From contig CAKKRE010000072.1 in the NCBI GenBank assembly GCA_919902505.1, forward strand, positions 1 through 45,184: a stretch of 45,184 bases of DNA. The letters run 5' to 3'. Shown here one piece after another: positions 32,519 through 39,496 of the stretch. The stretch comes from Nitrospiraceae bacterium. Its GTDB lineage: Bacteria > Nitrospirota > Nitrospiria > Nitrospirales > Nitrospiraceae. The position numbers and the translations under genes are program-made. The number at the start of each line of letters is the position of its first letter. Positions within the stretch are counted from its first letter, which is position 1. A model generated the notes under the pieces. The model saw only the letters and a program-made list of their open reading frames with translations, did no database searches and was not told where the DNA came from.

Positions 32519-33148
32519 TCAAGGCGTCAGGAGCGGCAGGAGGCTCCGGAAAGTCTCACGGCCCACCTCCGACAGTCGGCCTTCGGACATAGCCGGCTGA
32601 TCCAACGGTACGAACCGGGCAATCTTGAACCAGGCCCGACCGGACAAGACGGCCGCCAATTGAGCCTTGCGGTCATGGGTGATCGGCAGGGTGTAGCCTT
32701 CGCCCCGCTTCCATTCCCAGAGCGTGGGAGCGAGGGACAGCTCCAGCCCCTGACCGGCCAGCTGGTGGAATCGATCAAAGAAGTTCTTCTTGCACTGTTT
32801 GACCTGCCCCCCTTCCACAATTATGGCAAAGACCAGATGGTGGCCCCACCAGCAGAGCGAGCGAAAGGTGAACTTGTCGTCTCCGAGGAAATGTTTGGGG
32901 TAATCCAGGTATTGATAGGGGCACTCTTCGAGCCGCTCGCCCTTCACAACCTGCATTTTTGATGGATCGAACCCGGGCGGCACCAGCAGCGCGGTCCGGC
33001 CCAGGTCTTCCTGCAACCCTGCCTGGAGCTCGGTGAGCAGATCCCGCACCTTGAGGATGATACGTTCCTTGGCGCGAAACAGCTCCCCGTCCGCAACCAA
33101 GACGAGTTCAACGGGTGTCAGCGAGGAGTCCTGTGGCGGAGAAGCCAT
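32519..33148 (-). CDS. Conserved hypothetical protein
   Basis: About 209 residues, soluble, not recognised. It reads SLTPVELVLVADGELFRAKE, RIILKVRDLLTELQAGLQED, VPPGFDPSKMQVVKGERLEE, CPYQYLDYPKHFLGDDKFTF and LPLLTP at the end. The pattern of a helical N-terminus followed by an aromatic beta-rich core (RSLCWWGHHLVFAIIVEGGQ) looks like a real, conserved protein. The ATG at 33148 is taken in place of 33193 because upstream codons run into repeat sequence. An ACGTTTCAC-type repeat and hairpin element A2 lie directly upstream. Confidence 0.7.
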   Translation of the reverse strand: MASPPQDSSLTPVELVLVADGELFRAKERIILKVRDLLTELQAGLQEDLGRTALLVPPGFDPSKMQVVKGERLEECPYQYLDYPKHFLGDDKFTFRSLCWWGHHLVFAIIVEGGQVKQCKKNFFDRFHQLAGQGLELSLAPTLWEWKRGEGYTLPITHDRKAQLAAVLSGRAWFKIARFVPLDQPAMSEGRLSEVGRETFRSLLPLLTP

Positions 33149-33183
33149 CGTTCGTGATCCGTGACGAGTCGCATCCGGCAAGG

Positions 33184-33212
33184 TACGTTTCACGTTTTAC
33201 ATTTCACGGCTG
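33184..33212. repeat. ACGTTTCAC-type dispersed repeat
   Basis: ACGTTTCACGTTTTACATTT followed by CACGG lies upstream of the gene starting at 33148. It is the same unit as at 20535-20572. Confidence 0.6.
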
Positions 33213-33251
33213 TTGCGCGAAAGGCCGGCGGACTGTTTCAGCACCGGCGAG

Positions 33252-33432
33252 GAGTCTGTCCGAGTCATCCTTCGTTGCGAGGCGAAGGAGCTGCCGGTAG
33301 ATGCGAGGCCGCAGGCGCGAAAAAACCGGAGGCGTATTCACTGGAATACGTTGAGGATTTTTTCGAGCCGAGAACGACGCAGATGCCGGCAGCTCGTGTG
33401 CCGCAGCAGAATGGCATGACTCGGACAGACTC
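33252..33432. repeat. Core hairpin element, copy A2
   Basis: A 181-bp element with the same 17-bp inverted ends as A1 (GAGTCTGTCCGAGTCAT) and about 96 percent identity by eye. The top loop differs (GTATTC-ACTG-GAATAC against GTATTC-GCAG-GAATAC) while the stem is kept. The flanks are CGAG and CTAA, not a clean CTAG pair. The right end gives the TAG stop of the next gene. Confidence 0.88.
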
Positions 33433-33807
33433 CTAAGACTTCTGGTGGGATTCGAACACCGACACCTGCAAATCGAATATCCGGCGACAGTCGGCGCAAC
33501 GCAGGCCTACGCTGTCCCGGATCACATCCAGTTCGCGAATAGTGACGGACACGGGATGCGCCTGAAGGCAGGCCTCTAGCAGTTCCTTCGCCGTCGGGAG
33601 CGCCTTGGCACCCGACATGTCGCCGTCAACCGGCACAGCCGCCACCCGCGCCACCACCTGGTCCGCTGCCATGTGGTGCATCATGCGACAGGACGTGCAG
33701 GCGATGATCAGCCGCCCCGTCTCGTCGATTCGCTTCAATGACAGGCACAAGGGATGGACGGCGAAACACTGTTGCACGAAGGCGCCGCTTTGAAATCGTT
33801 GCCCCAT
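33433..33807 (-). CDS. Hypothetical protein with duplicated HP...CxxCR unit
   Basis: About 124 residues, not recognised. Two halves repeat one pattern: FVQQCFAVHPLCLSLKRIDE ... LIIACTSCRMM and LEACLQAHPVSVTIRELDVI ... GLRCADCRRIF. Each unit is C-x3-HP-x(4)-(L/I)-x-x-(I/L)-D, then C-x2-C-R about 25 residues later. Each could bind one metal ion through the Cys pair and His. The ATG at 33807 follows CAGG; the GTGs just upstream are alternatives. The stop TAG is shared with the end of hairpin element A2. Confidence 0.65.
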   Translation of the reverse strand: MGQRFQSGAFVQQCFAVHPLCLSLKRIDETGRLIIACTSCRMMHHMAADQVVARVAAVPVDGDMSGAKALPTAKELLEACLQAHPVSVTIRELDVIRDSVGLRCADCRRIFDLQVSVFESHQKS

Positions 33808-33831
33808 CACCACCTGATAGAAGAGCCAAAA

Positions 33832-33958
33832 GAGCCTATGGCGTATAGCTTATAGCGGAAGGCAAGAAATCGAGAGCGGGCGTACTTGCTGTCAGCTCTA
33901 TGCCATCAGCCATACGCTCTTACCCCCACGAAATACGTTTCACGTGGCACGCTTCACC
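33832..33958. repeat. AGCTGATAGC/GCCATACGCT-type repeat plus ACGTTTCAC-type unit
   Basis: Two inverted arms (GCCTATGGCGTATAGC and GCCATCAGCCATACGCTCT) lie about 50 bp apart, followed at 33928-33958 by CACGAAATACGTTTCACG. The same arms recur at 37326-37410, 40556-40595 and 41099-41178. Confidence 0.65.
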
Positions 33959-33964
33959 ATGCCG

Positions 33965-34300
33965 CTATAGTTTCGCCAACCCCAGCATCATGAGCACCCC
34001 GAGGGCGTAGGGAATCATACAGGAATACAGCACGGCGTTGAAGGCTCGCTCCGGCGAAGTCGATCGGACGGTGTGATCTTTGTAAATGAACTCGTAGGCG
34101 AGAATCAGCAGCGTGAGGGTCAGCACGAAGACCCGACTCGTGCGAGGCCAGGTGTAGTGCCCGCTCACGATGAAATTGGCCGTAAAGAAGCCGCTGGAGA
34201 TAAACAGAAGCGGCGCAAGCACATAGCGAAGGGTGTGGGAAAAGTAGACGTGCCAGACAGGTCTGGTGGATCGTTGCTGCGGATCGAGTAAGAGGGTCAT
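33965..34300 (-). CDS. Small hypothetical membrane protein
   Basis: A 111-residue protein with three or four hydrophobic helices (LRYVLAPLLFISSGFFTANF, RVFVLTLTLLILAYEFIYKD, VLYSCMIPYALGVLMMLGLA). Not recognised. Its ATG at 34300 overlaps the stop of the upstream zinc-finger-like gene by ATGA (34297-34300), so the two are coupled. A longer frame to 34429 is an overlap artefact. The gap to the next gene on the right is zero, and an intergenic repeat lies on the left. Confidence 0.68.
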   Translation of the reverse strand: MTLLLDPQQRSTRPVWHVYFSHTLRYVLAPLLFISSGFFTANFIVSGHYTWPRTSRVFVLTLTLLILAYEFIYKDHTVRSTSPERAFNAVLYSCMIPYALGVLMMLGLAKL

Positions 34301-34587
34301 GACCCGACTGGTGCGGGTTGGCTGGAAGGCGGCGGAGCGGCTTGCTTCGCCTGTTCCTCGGCGGTCCGGCAGGTTTTGCAGATGCGCGGACGCTGCTTGA
34401 GGAAGCTGATCTTCCCGCTGGCGAGACAACTATAGTGCACAAACTCATCGCACACCGCGCAACGCGACCACCCGCCGCGGAGCATCGTTTTGTCGCGGTA
34501 GAGGCCTTGCTGACAGACCTTACAGTTCCGTGGTTCGATCCCCAGCAACATGGGTGCCCACTCACCGGCAGCTTTTCGAATACTCAT
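34297..34587 (-). CDS. Small cysteine-rich zinc-finger-like protein
   Basis: A 96-residue protein with eight regularly spaced ligands: NCKVCQQGLY, RCAVCDEFVHYSC and RICKTCRTAEE. The C-x2-C ... C-x2-C-x4-H-x2-C ... C-x2-C order recalls treble-clef or RING/PHD-like cross-brace fingers, which bind two zinc ions. The C-terminus is a disordered Pro/Ser tail. The family is not identified. It is coupled by a 4-bp overlap to a small membrane protein, so the two may act together at the membrane. Confidence 0.7.
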   Translation of the reverse strand: MSIRKAAGEWAPMLLGIEPRNCKVCQQGLYRDKTMLRGGWSRCAVCDEFVHYSCLASGKISFLKQRPRICKTCRTAEEQAKQAAPPPSSQPAPVGS

Positions 34588-34704
34588 GGCACGGGAGTAT
34601 AGCGAACGGGTCGAAGGAAAAACAAGGAGGGAGGGCGCCCTAGACTGTCCTTCGAAGACACGGCCGGCTCACCGTCTCGCCGGCGTGCGCAAACATGACG
34701 CTCA

Positions 34705-34830
34705 TTATTCTTCGCGTCGCGCACCTCGCGCAACGCGCACGATCAGAATGTACTCGTCCGACGCGCGCAGACACCACCAGGGCACCCTCACGAGGGGAAG
34801 AAAGGGCGAGAAGAACGCCAGGCACCTTCC
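34705..34830 (-). pseudogene. Possible 3' remnant of a ParE/RelE-like toxin gene
   Basis: In the 300-bp gap between the zinc-finger gene and the frameshifted toxin, a minus-strand frame reads PWWCLRASDEYILIVRVARG followed by ARREE and TAA at 34705-34707. The segment ILIVRVARGAR is the typical last strand of ParE toxins. No start, no upstream toxin sequence and no antitoxin are visible, so only a fragment remains. The call is tentative. Confidence 0.3.
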
Positions 34831-34887
34831 TTGTGGAGAAAGCAAAAAACCGGTCGGATCGGGTGGTAGATTAGGATGAATTGTGGC

Positions 34888-35176
34888 CTATTGCCCCAGA
34901 GAAAACAGGCGAGCCGCATGGTGCACAGTCAAAATATGCACCTGCTTCTCGACCAAACGATAGACACTGCGATACGAGCCTTGAACAACTTCACGAATCT
35001 GCGGATCGGCAAGTTCAGGCACAATCCTCCCCTCCTGAGGAAACAATATCAAACGGTCCACTGCAGCCAGTAGTCGCTGCGTCACCAATCTGAGCAGCAT
35101 GCGGAGAATCTTTGGCAATGAATTGTTTGATGGCCTGAACGTCAACGATCGCCCGACGCGTCCAAAGGAGGGTCAT
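34888..35176 (-). pseudogene. ParE-family toxin, frameshifted
   Basis: The gene begins at the ATG overlapping the antitoxin stop (ATGA, 35173-35176) and encodes MTLLWTRRAIVDVQAIKQFI AKDSPHAAQ in one frame. The sequence then continues only in another frame as LVTQRLLAAVDRLILFPQEG, RIVPELADPQIREVVQGSYR and VHILTVHHAARLF. Together these are a full-length ParE/RelE toxin, with the usual P-x-x-G-R-x-V-P-E and Y-R-x-V-Y-R motifs. The break is near 35087-35092 (CAGATTGGTGACG where about two bases are missing). Either the toxin is dead or the base call is wrong. If read in one piece the protein has about 97 residues, normal for the family. Confidence 0.85.
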
Positions 35177-35355
35177 CCGAGCAGTTGGCGAACGGCATCC
35201 TGGTGGGGGATCATCTCGACGGCATGAGATTGACGGAGCCCTTCCTCTGCCTTCGAGAGAAAGCAGAGCCGTTCAATGGCATCTTCGAGCGTCGCGTTGT
35301 CGGGCAGTCGCTCAACAGCCTCAAGGATCTTTTGCTTGGCAGTCTGAGCACCCAC
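35173..35355 (-). CDS. Antitoxin of the ParE pair
   Basis: A 60-residue helical protein (GAQTAKQKILEAVERLPDNA, TLEDAIERLCFLSKAEEGLR, QSHAVEMIPHQDAVRQLLG). The pattern ERLPDNATLEDAIERL with a C-terminal E-x-I-P-H-Q-x-x-x-x-x-L is that of widespread antitoxins paired with ParE. Its stop overlaps the toxin start by 4 bp. GTG at 35355 is chosen because GAGGAG lies 8 bp upstream. The reading frame is intact although the partner toxin is frameshifted. Confidence 0.82.
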   Translation of the reverse strand: MGAQTAKQKILEAVERLPDNATLEDAIERLCFLSKAEEGLRQSHAVEMIPHQDAVRQLLG

Positions 35356-35486
35356 GGCTGGCACTCCTCGGTGTAGGACCTACTCTATGCCACTTGCATA
35401 CTGTCATCGATTTGAGGGCCAGCGCCTGCGGCCTCAAACGGGTACAAGCCTATGCGACGATAGGAGAAACCCATTCACACAATCCG

Positions 35487-35738
35487 TCACGCCGGAACTT
35501 CGTTCAGTCGCCGCACATGCAAGACTTCGTTATTGGTGAGCAACTCAATCTGTGACTCGCGCACAGTCACGACCGCCAAGGTTTCTCCAACCGCGTTGAA
35601 CACCTCCAGGGAATAGCCTGCCTCTTCTCCCGGCCGGCCGGGGTGAGCTTCCACGATCGAAGCCACATCGCCTTTTCGAAGTTTGTAGGAGGGTACATCG
35701 ACCTTTAAGGCCACCTTGCTGAACAGTTCAAACGCCAT
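35487..35738 (-). CDS. DUF4926 small protein
   Basis: An 83-residue protein: MAFELFSKVALKVDVPSYKL, RKGDVASIVEAHPGRPGEEA, GYSLEVFNAVGETLAVVTVR. The pattern L-x-x-V-A-L-x-x-D-(V/L)-P ... L-x-x-G-x-x-G/A-x-I-V-E ... G-Y-x-x-E-F-x-x-x-G-E-T fits DUF4926, a small beta-barrel found next to DUF6883 proteins. Its ATG starts one base after the stop of the DUF6883 gene, so both are made from one message. The role is unknown; two-gene pairs of this sort are often toxin and immunity modules. Confidence 0.82.
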   Translation of the reverse strand: MAFELFSKVALKVDVPSYKLRKGDVASIVEAHPGRPGEEAGYSLEVFNAVGETLAVVTVRESQIELLTNNEVLHVRRLNEVPA

Positions 35739-35739
35739 A

Positions 35740-36069
35740 TCAAACTCCCTTCGTCGGATAGAGCGTGATGAATTTGGTGAGGCCGTTCGCCGCCTCAACC
35801 ATCCAGATGCTTTCAACCTGCAACCGCCGGCCGTTTGGACCGATCAATGTTCCGCTGATCCGATACTTCGTCCCATAATCGTTCGTCTCTTCGAACAGCG
35901 CCTCTACAGGAAGCAATTGCGCGCGAATATCGTCTACAAGCTGATCGGCCTGGGCAACCGTATAACCTGCCGATCCTAAAAACTGGGACTTATCGTTTTC
36001 CGGCCGCCACTCCAAAAGATAACCCGCCACTTTTGCCCTGGCGATCATGGCATCAGGAGCCAGTTTCAT
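35740..36069 (-). CDS. DUF6883 protein
   Basis: A 109-residue protein (MKLAPDAMIARAKVAGYLLE, NDKSQFLGSAGYTVAQADQL, FEETNDYGTKYRISGTLIGP, LQVESIWMVEAANGLTKFIT). K-x-x-Y-L-(L/I) ... D-K-S-x-F-x-x-x-x-G-Y ... G-x-x-Y ... G-x-x-x-x-V-x-(S/T)-x-W is the DUF6883 pattern, whose fold belongs with small ADP-ribosyl or RNase-like (BECR-type) domains found in toxins. That functional hint is inference. AGGA stands 9 bp before the ATG. It is followed directly by the DUF4926 gene. Confidence 0.8.
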   Translation of the reverse strand: MKLAPDAMIARAKVAGYLLEWRPENDKSQFLGSAGYTVAQADQLVDDIRAQLLPVEALFEETNDYGTKYRISGTLIGPNGRRLQVESIWMVEAANGLTKFITLYPTKGV

Positions 36070-36254
36070 TTGTAGAGTTCCTGCAATGCGACTCTTCCAC
36101 TCCGTTAGGTCACGAGGCTACGCCAATCTCAATAAACCTGCCAGGAATCTAGCGGGAAATCAATCTCCGAGCCTCACTCGAAGCTCCTTCCAAGCTCGCT
36201 CGTGCCCTTCTCTCCCCAGGGCTGGCATCCGGCAATCCTCAACTGTGCGCGTCG

Positions 36255-36359
36255 AACGAGGGCCTTCTGAGGCCGCGCGTTCTGCGAGCAAGAGGATGCG
36301 GAACGCTGGCCCTCTCTCCCCCCCTCCCGTTTGACACTCCCCGAACCCCTTTGTTACTC
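36255..36359 (+). promoter_or_regulatory. Candidate sigma-70 promoter with a shared upstream block
   Basis: TTGACA (36331-36336), a 17-bp spacer, then TTACTC (36354-36359) precede the isoprenoid synthase gene. About 76 bp upstream of TTGACA stands AACGAGGGCCTTCTGAGGCC followed by GCGCGTT, which also occurs 72 bp before the TTGACA at 43802. The rest of the gap 36070-36254 shows nothing recognisable. Confidence 0.45.
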
Positions 36360-36434
36360 TCTCGCGCACATGAAGACGCACAGCCCCCTGAGCAGTCCGG
36401 CATGAGCCCCACGGGCCAACTTACCCCGACCGGT

Positions 36435-37325
36435 ATGGACATCCGCCAGTACCTCGAACGGAAACGCGAGGAGGTGGACCAGTATCTGCAATCGGTCATC
36501 CCGAGTGCCGAGACCATGCCCACGACGCTGCATGAGAGCATGCGGTACAGCCTGTTCGCAGGCGGGAAGCGGGTCCGGCCCATTCTGGCCATCGCCGCCG
36601 CCGAAGCGGTGGGCCACGCAGGGAAGGCCGTCTTGCCTGTCGCGTCCTCATTGGAATTGATTCACACCTATTCCCTCATTCACGACGATCTCCCGGCGAT
36701 GGACAATGACGACTTTCGCCGCGGGAAACCGACCAACCATAAGGTGTACGGCGAAGCGATGGCGATCCTGGCCGGCGACGCGCTGCTGACCATGGCCTTT
36801 GAACTCTGCGCCCGCGCGAATGCCGAGCACAGTCTCGATGCCGCGCGCCAGGTTCAGCTGATCCGTGAACTGGCCGTCGGATCCGGCAATCTCGGCATGG
36901 TCGGCGGACAGGTCCTCGACATTCAGGCCGAAAACAAGGACATCGACCTCGCCACATTGCAGTCCATCCATAAGCACAAAACCGGCATGCTGATTCGAGC
37001 GGCCGTGCGGATGGGCGCGATCACCGCCGGAGCGACGCCCGCACAACTCGACAACCTGACCTTCTACGCCGAACAGATCGGCCTGGCCTTCCAAATCGCC
37101 GACGATGTGCTGAACGTCACCGGCACGCGCGAGGAACTCGGCAAGAATCCCAACACCGACGCCCAACGCGGCAAAAAAACCTATCCGACGTTTTACGGCG
37201 TCGAGGGAGCCAAGCAACTGGCGGAAGATTGTGTGACCAGCGCCAACGACCGGCTTACCTCCTTCGGCACAAAAGCCGATCCTCTCCGCGAACTGGCCCG
37301 GTACATTACCTCGCGGAAAAATTGA
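36435..37325 (+). CDS. Polyprenyl diphosphate synthase (farnesyl/geranylgeranyl type)
   Basis: About 296 residues. The E-type trans-prenyltransferase motifs are all present: GGKRVRPIL, the first Asp-rich motif DDLPAMD (D84, D85, D89), the GKPTNHKVYGEAMAILAGDA segment, HKTG for substrate binding, and the second Asp-rich motif DDVLN (D223, D224), followed by GKKTYPTFYG. The second motif and the small size fit an IspA/CrtE-like short-chain enzyme making C15 or C20 diphosphate from IPP and DMAPP. Product length cannot be fixed by eye. Starts at 36351 and 36402 are possible; 36435 (MDIRQYLERK) matches the family best. HpnA and CruF-like genes follow, so it belongs to an isoprenoid-lipid block. Confidence 0.92.
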   Translation: MDIRQYLERKREEVDQYLQSVIPSAETMPTTLHESMRYSLFAGGKRVRPILAIAAAEAVGHAGKAVLPVASSLELIHTYSLIHDDLPAMDNDDFRRGKPTNHKVYGEAMAILAGDALLTMAFELCARANAEHSLDAARQVQLIRELAVGSGNLGMVGGQVLDIQAENKDIDLATLQSIHKHKTGMLIRAAVRMGAITAGATPAQLDNLTFYAEQIGLAFQIADDVLNVTGTREELGKNPNTDAQRGKKTYPTFYGVEGAKQLAEDCVTSANDRLTSFGTKADPLRELARYITSRKN

Positions 37326-37410
37326 AGAGCCTATAGCTGATAGCTTATGGCTGATAGTCTGACAGCTCCTCTTCCTGCCATACGCCATCGGCCATTGGCC
37401 ATCAGCTCTC
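37326..37410. repeat. AGCTGATAGC/GCCATACGCT-type repeat
   Basis: AGCTGATAGCTTATGGCTGA and GCCATACGCCATCGGCCATT followed by GGCCATCAGCTC form inverted arms filling the gap between the prenyl synthase and hpnA. Confidence 0.65.
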
Positions 37411-37414
37411 CATC

Positions 37415-38398
37415 ATGAAAGCTCTCGTCACCGGCGCAACGGGTTTTGTCGGCGGGGCCGTGGCGCGTGCCCTGGTCCAGACGGGCATCGAGGTTCGCGT
37501 GCTCTCGCGGAAGGGCGCAGACCTCCAGAACCTGGCCGGGCTCCCCGTCGAGCAGGTCGATGGAGACCTGCGCGACCCCGAATCGCTCCGGCGCGCCCTG
37601 ACCGGTTGCCGGCAGCTCTACCATGTGGCCGCCCACTACGCCCTCTGGGCGAAAGACCCTTCGATCTTCTACGACATCAACGTCACCGGCACGCGAACCC
37701 TGCTGGAGGCAGCCCGCGCGGGCGAGATCGAACGGACCGTCTATTGCAGCACCATCGGCGCGATCGGCCTGCCGCCGGGCGGGGGGCTGGGAACGGAAGA
37801 CACGCCGGTATCGCTGGAACAGATGGCCGGCCATTACAAGCGTTCAAAATATCTGGCCGAGCAGGAAGTGCTGAAACTCGCGCGCGAAGGCCTGCCGGTC
37901 GTCATCGTGAACCCCAGCGCACCGGTCGGGGAAGCCGATGTGAAACCCACCCCCACCGGCCAGATCATCGTCGACTTCATGAAGGGCCGCATGCCCGCCT
38001 ACATCGAGACCGGCATAAACCTGATCGACGTGGACGACGTGGCCCAAGGCCATCTGCTTGCCATGCAGAAGGGACGGCAGGGCGAACGCTACATTCTCGG
38101 CAACAAGAATCTGCTCCTCAATGAAGTGTTCCATATTCTGAGCCGCATCACGGGCGTGAAGGCCCCGACCATCAAATTGCCGCGCCTCGCCATTCTGCCG
38201 CTGGCCTACGCGAATCAGTGGATCTCGAACCTGACCGGCCTGCCGCCCCGCATTCCGCTCGAAGGCGTGAAGATGGCCAAGTACAAGATGCATTACGACT
38301 GCAGTAAAGCGATCCGGGAACTCGGCCTGCCCCAAACACCGGTCGAGGTGGCGCTTGAAAAGGCGGTGCGGTGGTTCCGAACGCATGACTATGCCTAA
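37415..38398 (+). CDS. hpnA: Hopanoid-associated sugar epimerase HpnA
   Basis: A 327-residue extended short-chain dehydrogenase. The N-terminal Rossmann motif TGATGFVGGAVARAL binds NAD(P), followed by VEQVDGDLRDPESLRRALTG, LYHVAAHYALWAKDPS and NVTGTRTLLEAA. The catalytic Tyr-Lys pair sits in YKRSKYLAEQEVL, and NPSAPVGEADVKPTPTGQII is the HpnA signature. HpnA homologues are found with squalene-hopene cyclase genes and act on the sugar side chain of extended hopanoids. Here the partners are a prenyl synthase and a CruF-like gene; no shc is in the window. The start ATG at 37415 is immediately before the Rossmann strand, as usual. Hairpin element E follows 2 bp after the stop. Confidence 0.9.
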   Translation: MKALVTGATGFVGGAVARALVQTGIEVRVLSRKGADLQNLAGLPVEQVDGDLRDPESLRRALTGCRQLYHVAAHYALWAKDPSIFYDINVTGTRTLLEAARAGEIERTVYCSTIGAIGLPPGGGLGTEDTPVSLEQMAGHYKRSKYLAEQEVLKLAREGLPVVIVNPSAPVGEADVKPTPTGQIIVDFMKGRMPAYIETGINLIDVDDVAQGHLLAMQKGRQGERYILGNKNLLLNEVFHILSRITGVKAPTIKLPRLAILPLAYANQWISNLTGLPPRIPLEGVKMAKYKMHYDCSKAIRELGLPQTPVEVALEKAVRWFRTHDYA

Positions 38399-38400
38399 TC

Positions 38401-38564
38401 GGATGCTGAAAAAGGCCTCCAGCTGCGTTCTCGGCTTGACAAGATCCTCAACGTACCCACGGAGAACGAGCTGTCCCGGCAGCTCGGGGTGGGTGGGTGA
38501 GAACTCGTACGCCTCCGGTCTTGTCGTCGCCTGCGGCCTTGTTGGCTGACCTTTTTGAGCATCC
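38401..38564. repeat. Core hairpin element, copy E (reverse orientation)
   Basis: Inverted ends GGATGCT(G/C)AAAAAGG (38401-38415 and complement 38550-38564). On the minus strand it reads AAGGCCGCAGG, GGAGGCGTACGAG, GTACGTTGAGG, CGAGAACGCAGC. The second stem is GACAAGA/TCTTGTC (38438-38444 with 38519-38525), where A1 has GAAAAAA/TTTTTTC. The top loop carries an extra small hairpin. It ends 12 bp before the next start codon. Confidence 0.85.
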
Positions 38565-38576
38565 TCAACTTGCCCG

Positions 38577-39389
38577 ATGGAATTCTTCTTTCTGTTCCTC
38601 AAAACGATTTGGTTTCGCCCCTACGTGTTCGCCTTTCTGGCGGCGTTCTTGTTTTCAGCCATTGCCTTGATCGGCTGGCCGCGGACCTGGCGCTTCTGGC
38701 TCATCAGCTGGATCACCGCCTTCGTCTGCGAATATTCGTCCACCCGCAACGGCATTCCCTTCGGCTGGTACTTTTACAACGGTTCCACGGTCGGGCAAGA
38801 GCTCTACTTCTCCAACATCCCCTTCATGGACTCGATTTCGTTCTCGTTCCTGCTGTTCGCCAGTTATTGCCTGGCCCTCTTGTTGCTGCTGCCGGTCCAA
38901 TCGAGTTCACGCGCCGACACGACACCGCGACTTCCCGATCTGAAGTTCGATCTGCCGCTCCGGACCAGTTGGCCGGTGTTCGCCCTGACCGTGCTGTTCT
39001 TCGCCTTCATCGACATGGTGATCGATCCGGTCGCATTGCGAGGTGACCGTTGGTTTCTGGGCAAGATTTACTATTACCCGGACCCGGGTGTGCATTTCGG
39101 CGTCCCGATGGCGAACTATATCGGCTGGGCGGTCGTCGGCGCGATCTCCCTGTTGATCTACTTCCCGTTAGACCGGAGGCTCAACGAGCCCTTGCCGGCG
39201 CATCGCCCTTCAACTACCCATCGCCTGCTGCTGGGCGGCGGGCTCTACTATGGAGTGCTGGCGTTCAACCTGGCGATGACCTTCTGGATCGGCGAAACCC
39301 TTCAAGGCACCACCGGCCTCCTGATGTATGTGCCGGTGACGGCCATCCTGCTGCTACGCCTGCTCACGCCCGCAACAAAATCTACATAA
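38577..39389 (+). CDS. CruF-like carotenoid biosynthesis membrane protein
   Basis: A 270-residue polytopic membrane protein with about seven helices. It carries EYSSTRNGIPFGWYFYN, IPFMDSISFSFLLFASYC, FFAFIDMVIDPVALRGDRWF and YYYPDPGVHFGVPMANYIGW. These acid and histidine motifs are those of the carotenoid biosynthesis protein family that includes CruF, the gamma-carotene 1',2'-hydratase. It would act on an acyclic carotenoid end in the membrane. No phytoene synthase or desaturase is in the window, so the pathway must be completed elsewhere. The start ATG at 38577 lies just past hairpin element E with no evident ribosome site. Confidence 0.87.
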   Translation: MEFFFLFLKTIWFRPYVFAFLAAFLFSAIALIGWPRTWRFWLISWITAFVCEYSSTRNGIPFGWYFYNGSTVGQELYFSNIPFMDSISFSFLLFASYCLALLLLLPVQSSSRADTTPRLPDLKFDLPLRTSWPVFALTVLFFAFIDMVIDPVALRGDRWFLGKIYYYPDPGVHFGVPMANYIGWAVVGAISLLIYFPLDRRLNEPLPAHRPSTTHRLLLGGGLYYGVLAFNLAMTFWIGETLQGTTGLLMYVPVTAILLLRLLTPATKST

Positions 39390-39496
39390 ACACACCCGAA
39401 GCAGGGCCGCTACGAACGCACCGTCATTGGCATTCATTTGATCGAGACTGTATAGTGTTCAAAGGCGTTGCGCCTGCACTGGAAGGTTCGTCTCCG

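Noticed and set aside
33444-33460. T-arm-like sequence GGTGGGATTCGAACACC, as in a tRNA
   Set aside because: It encodes the C-terminal residues of the gene at 33433-33807; no anticodon or D arm or acceptor stem is nearby.
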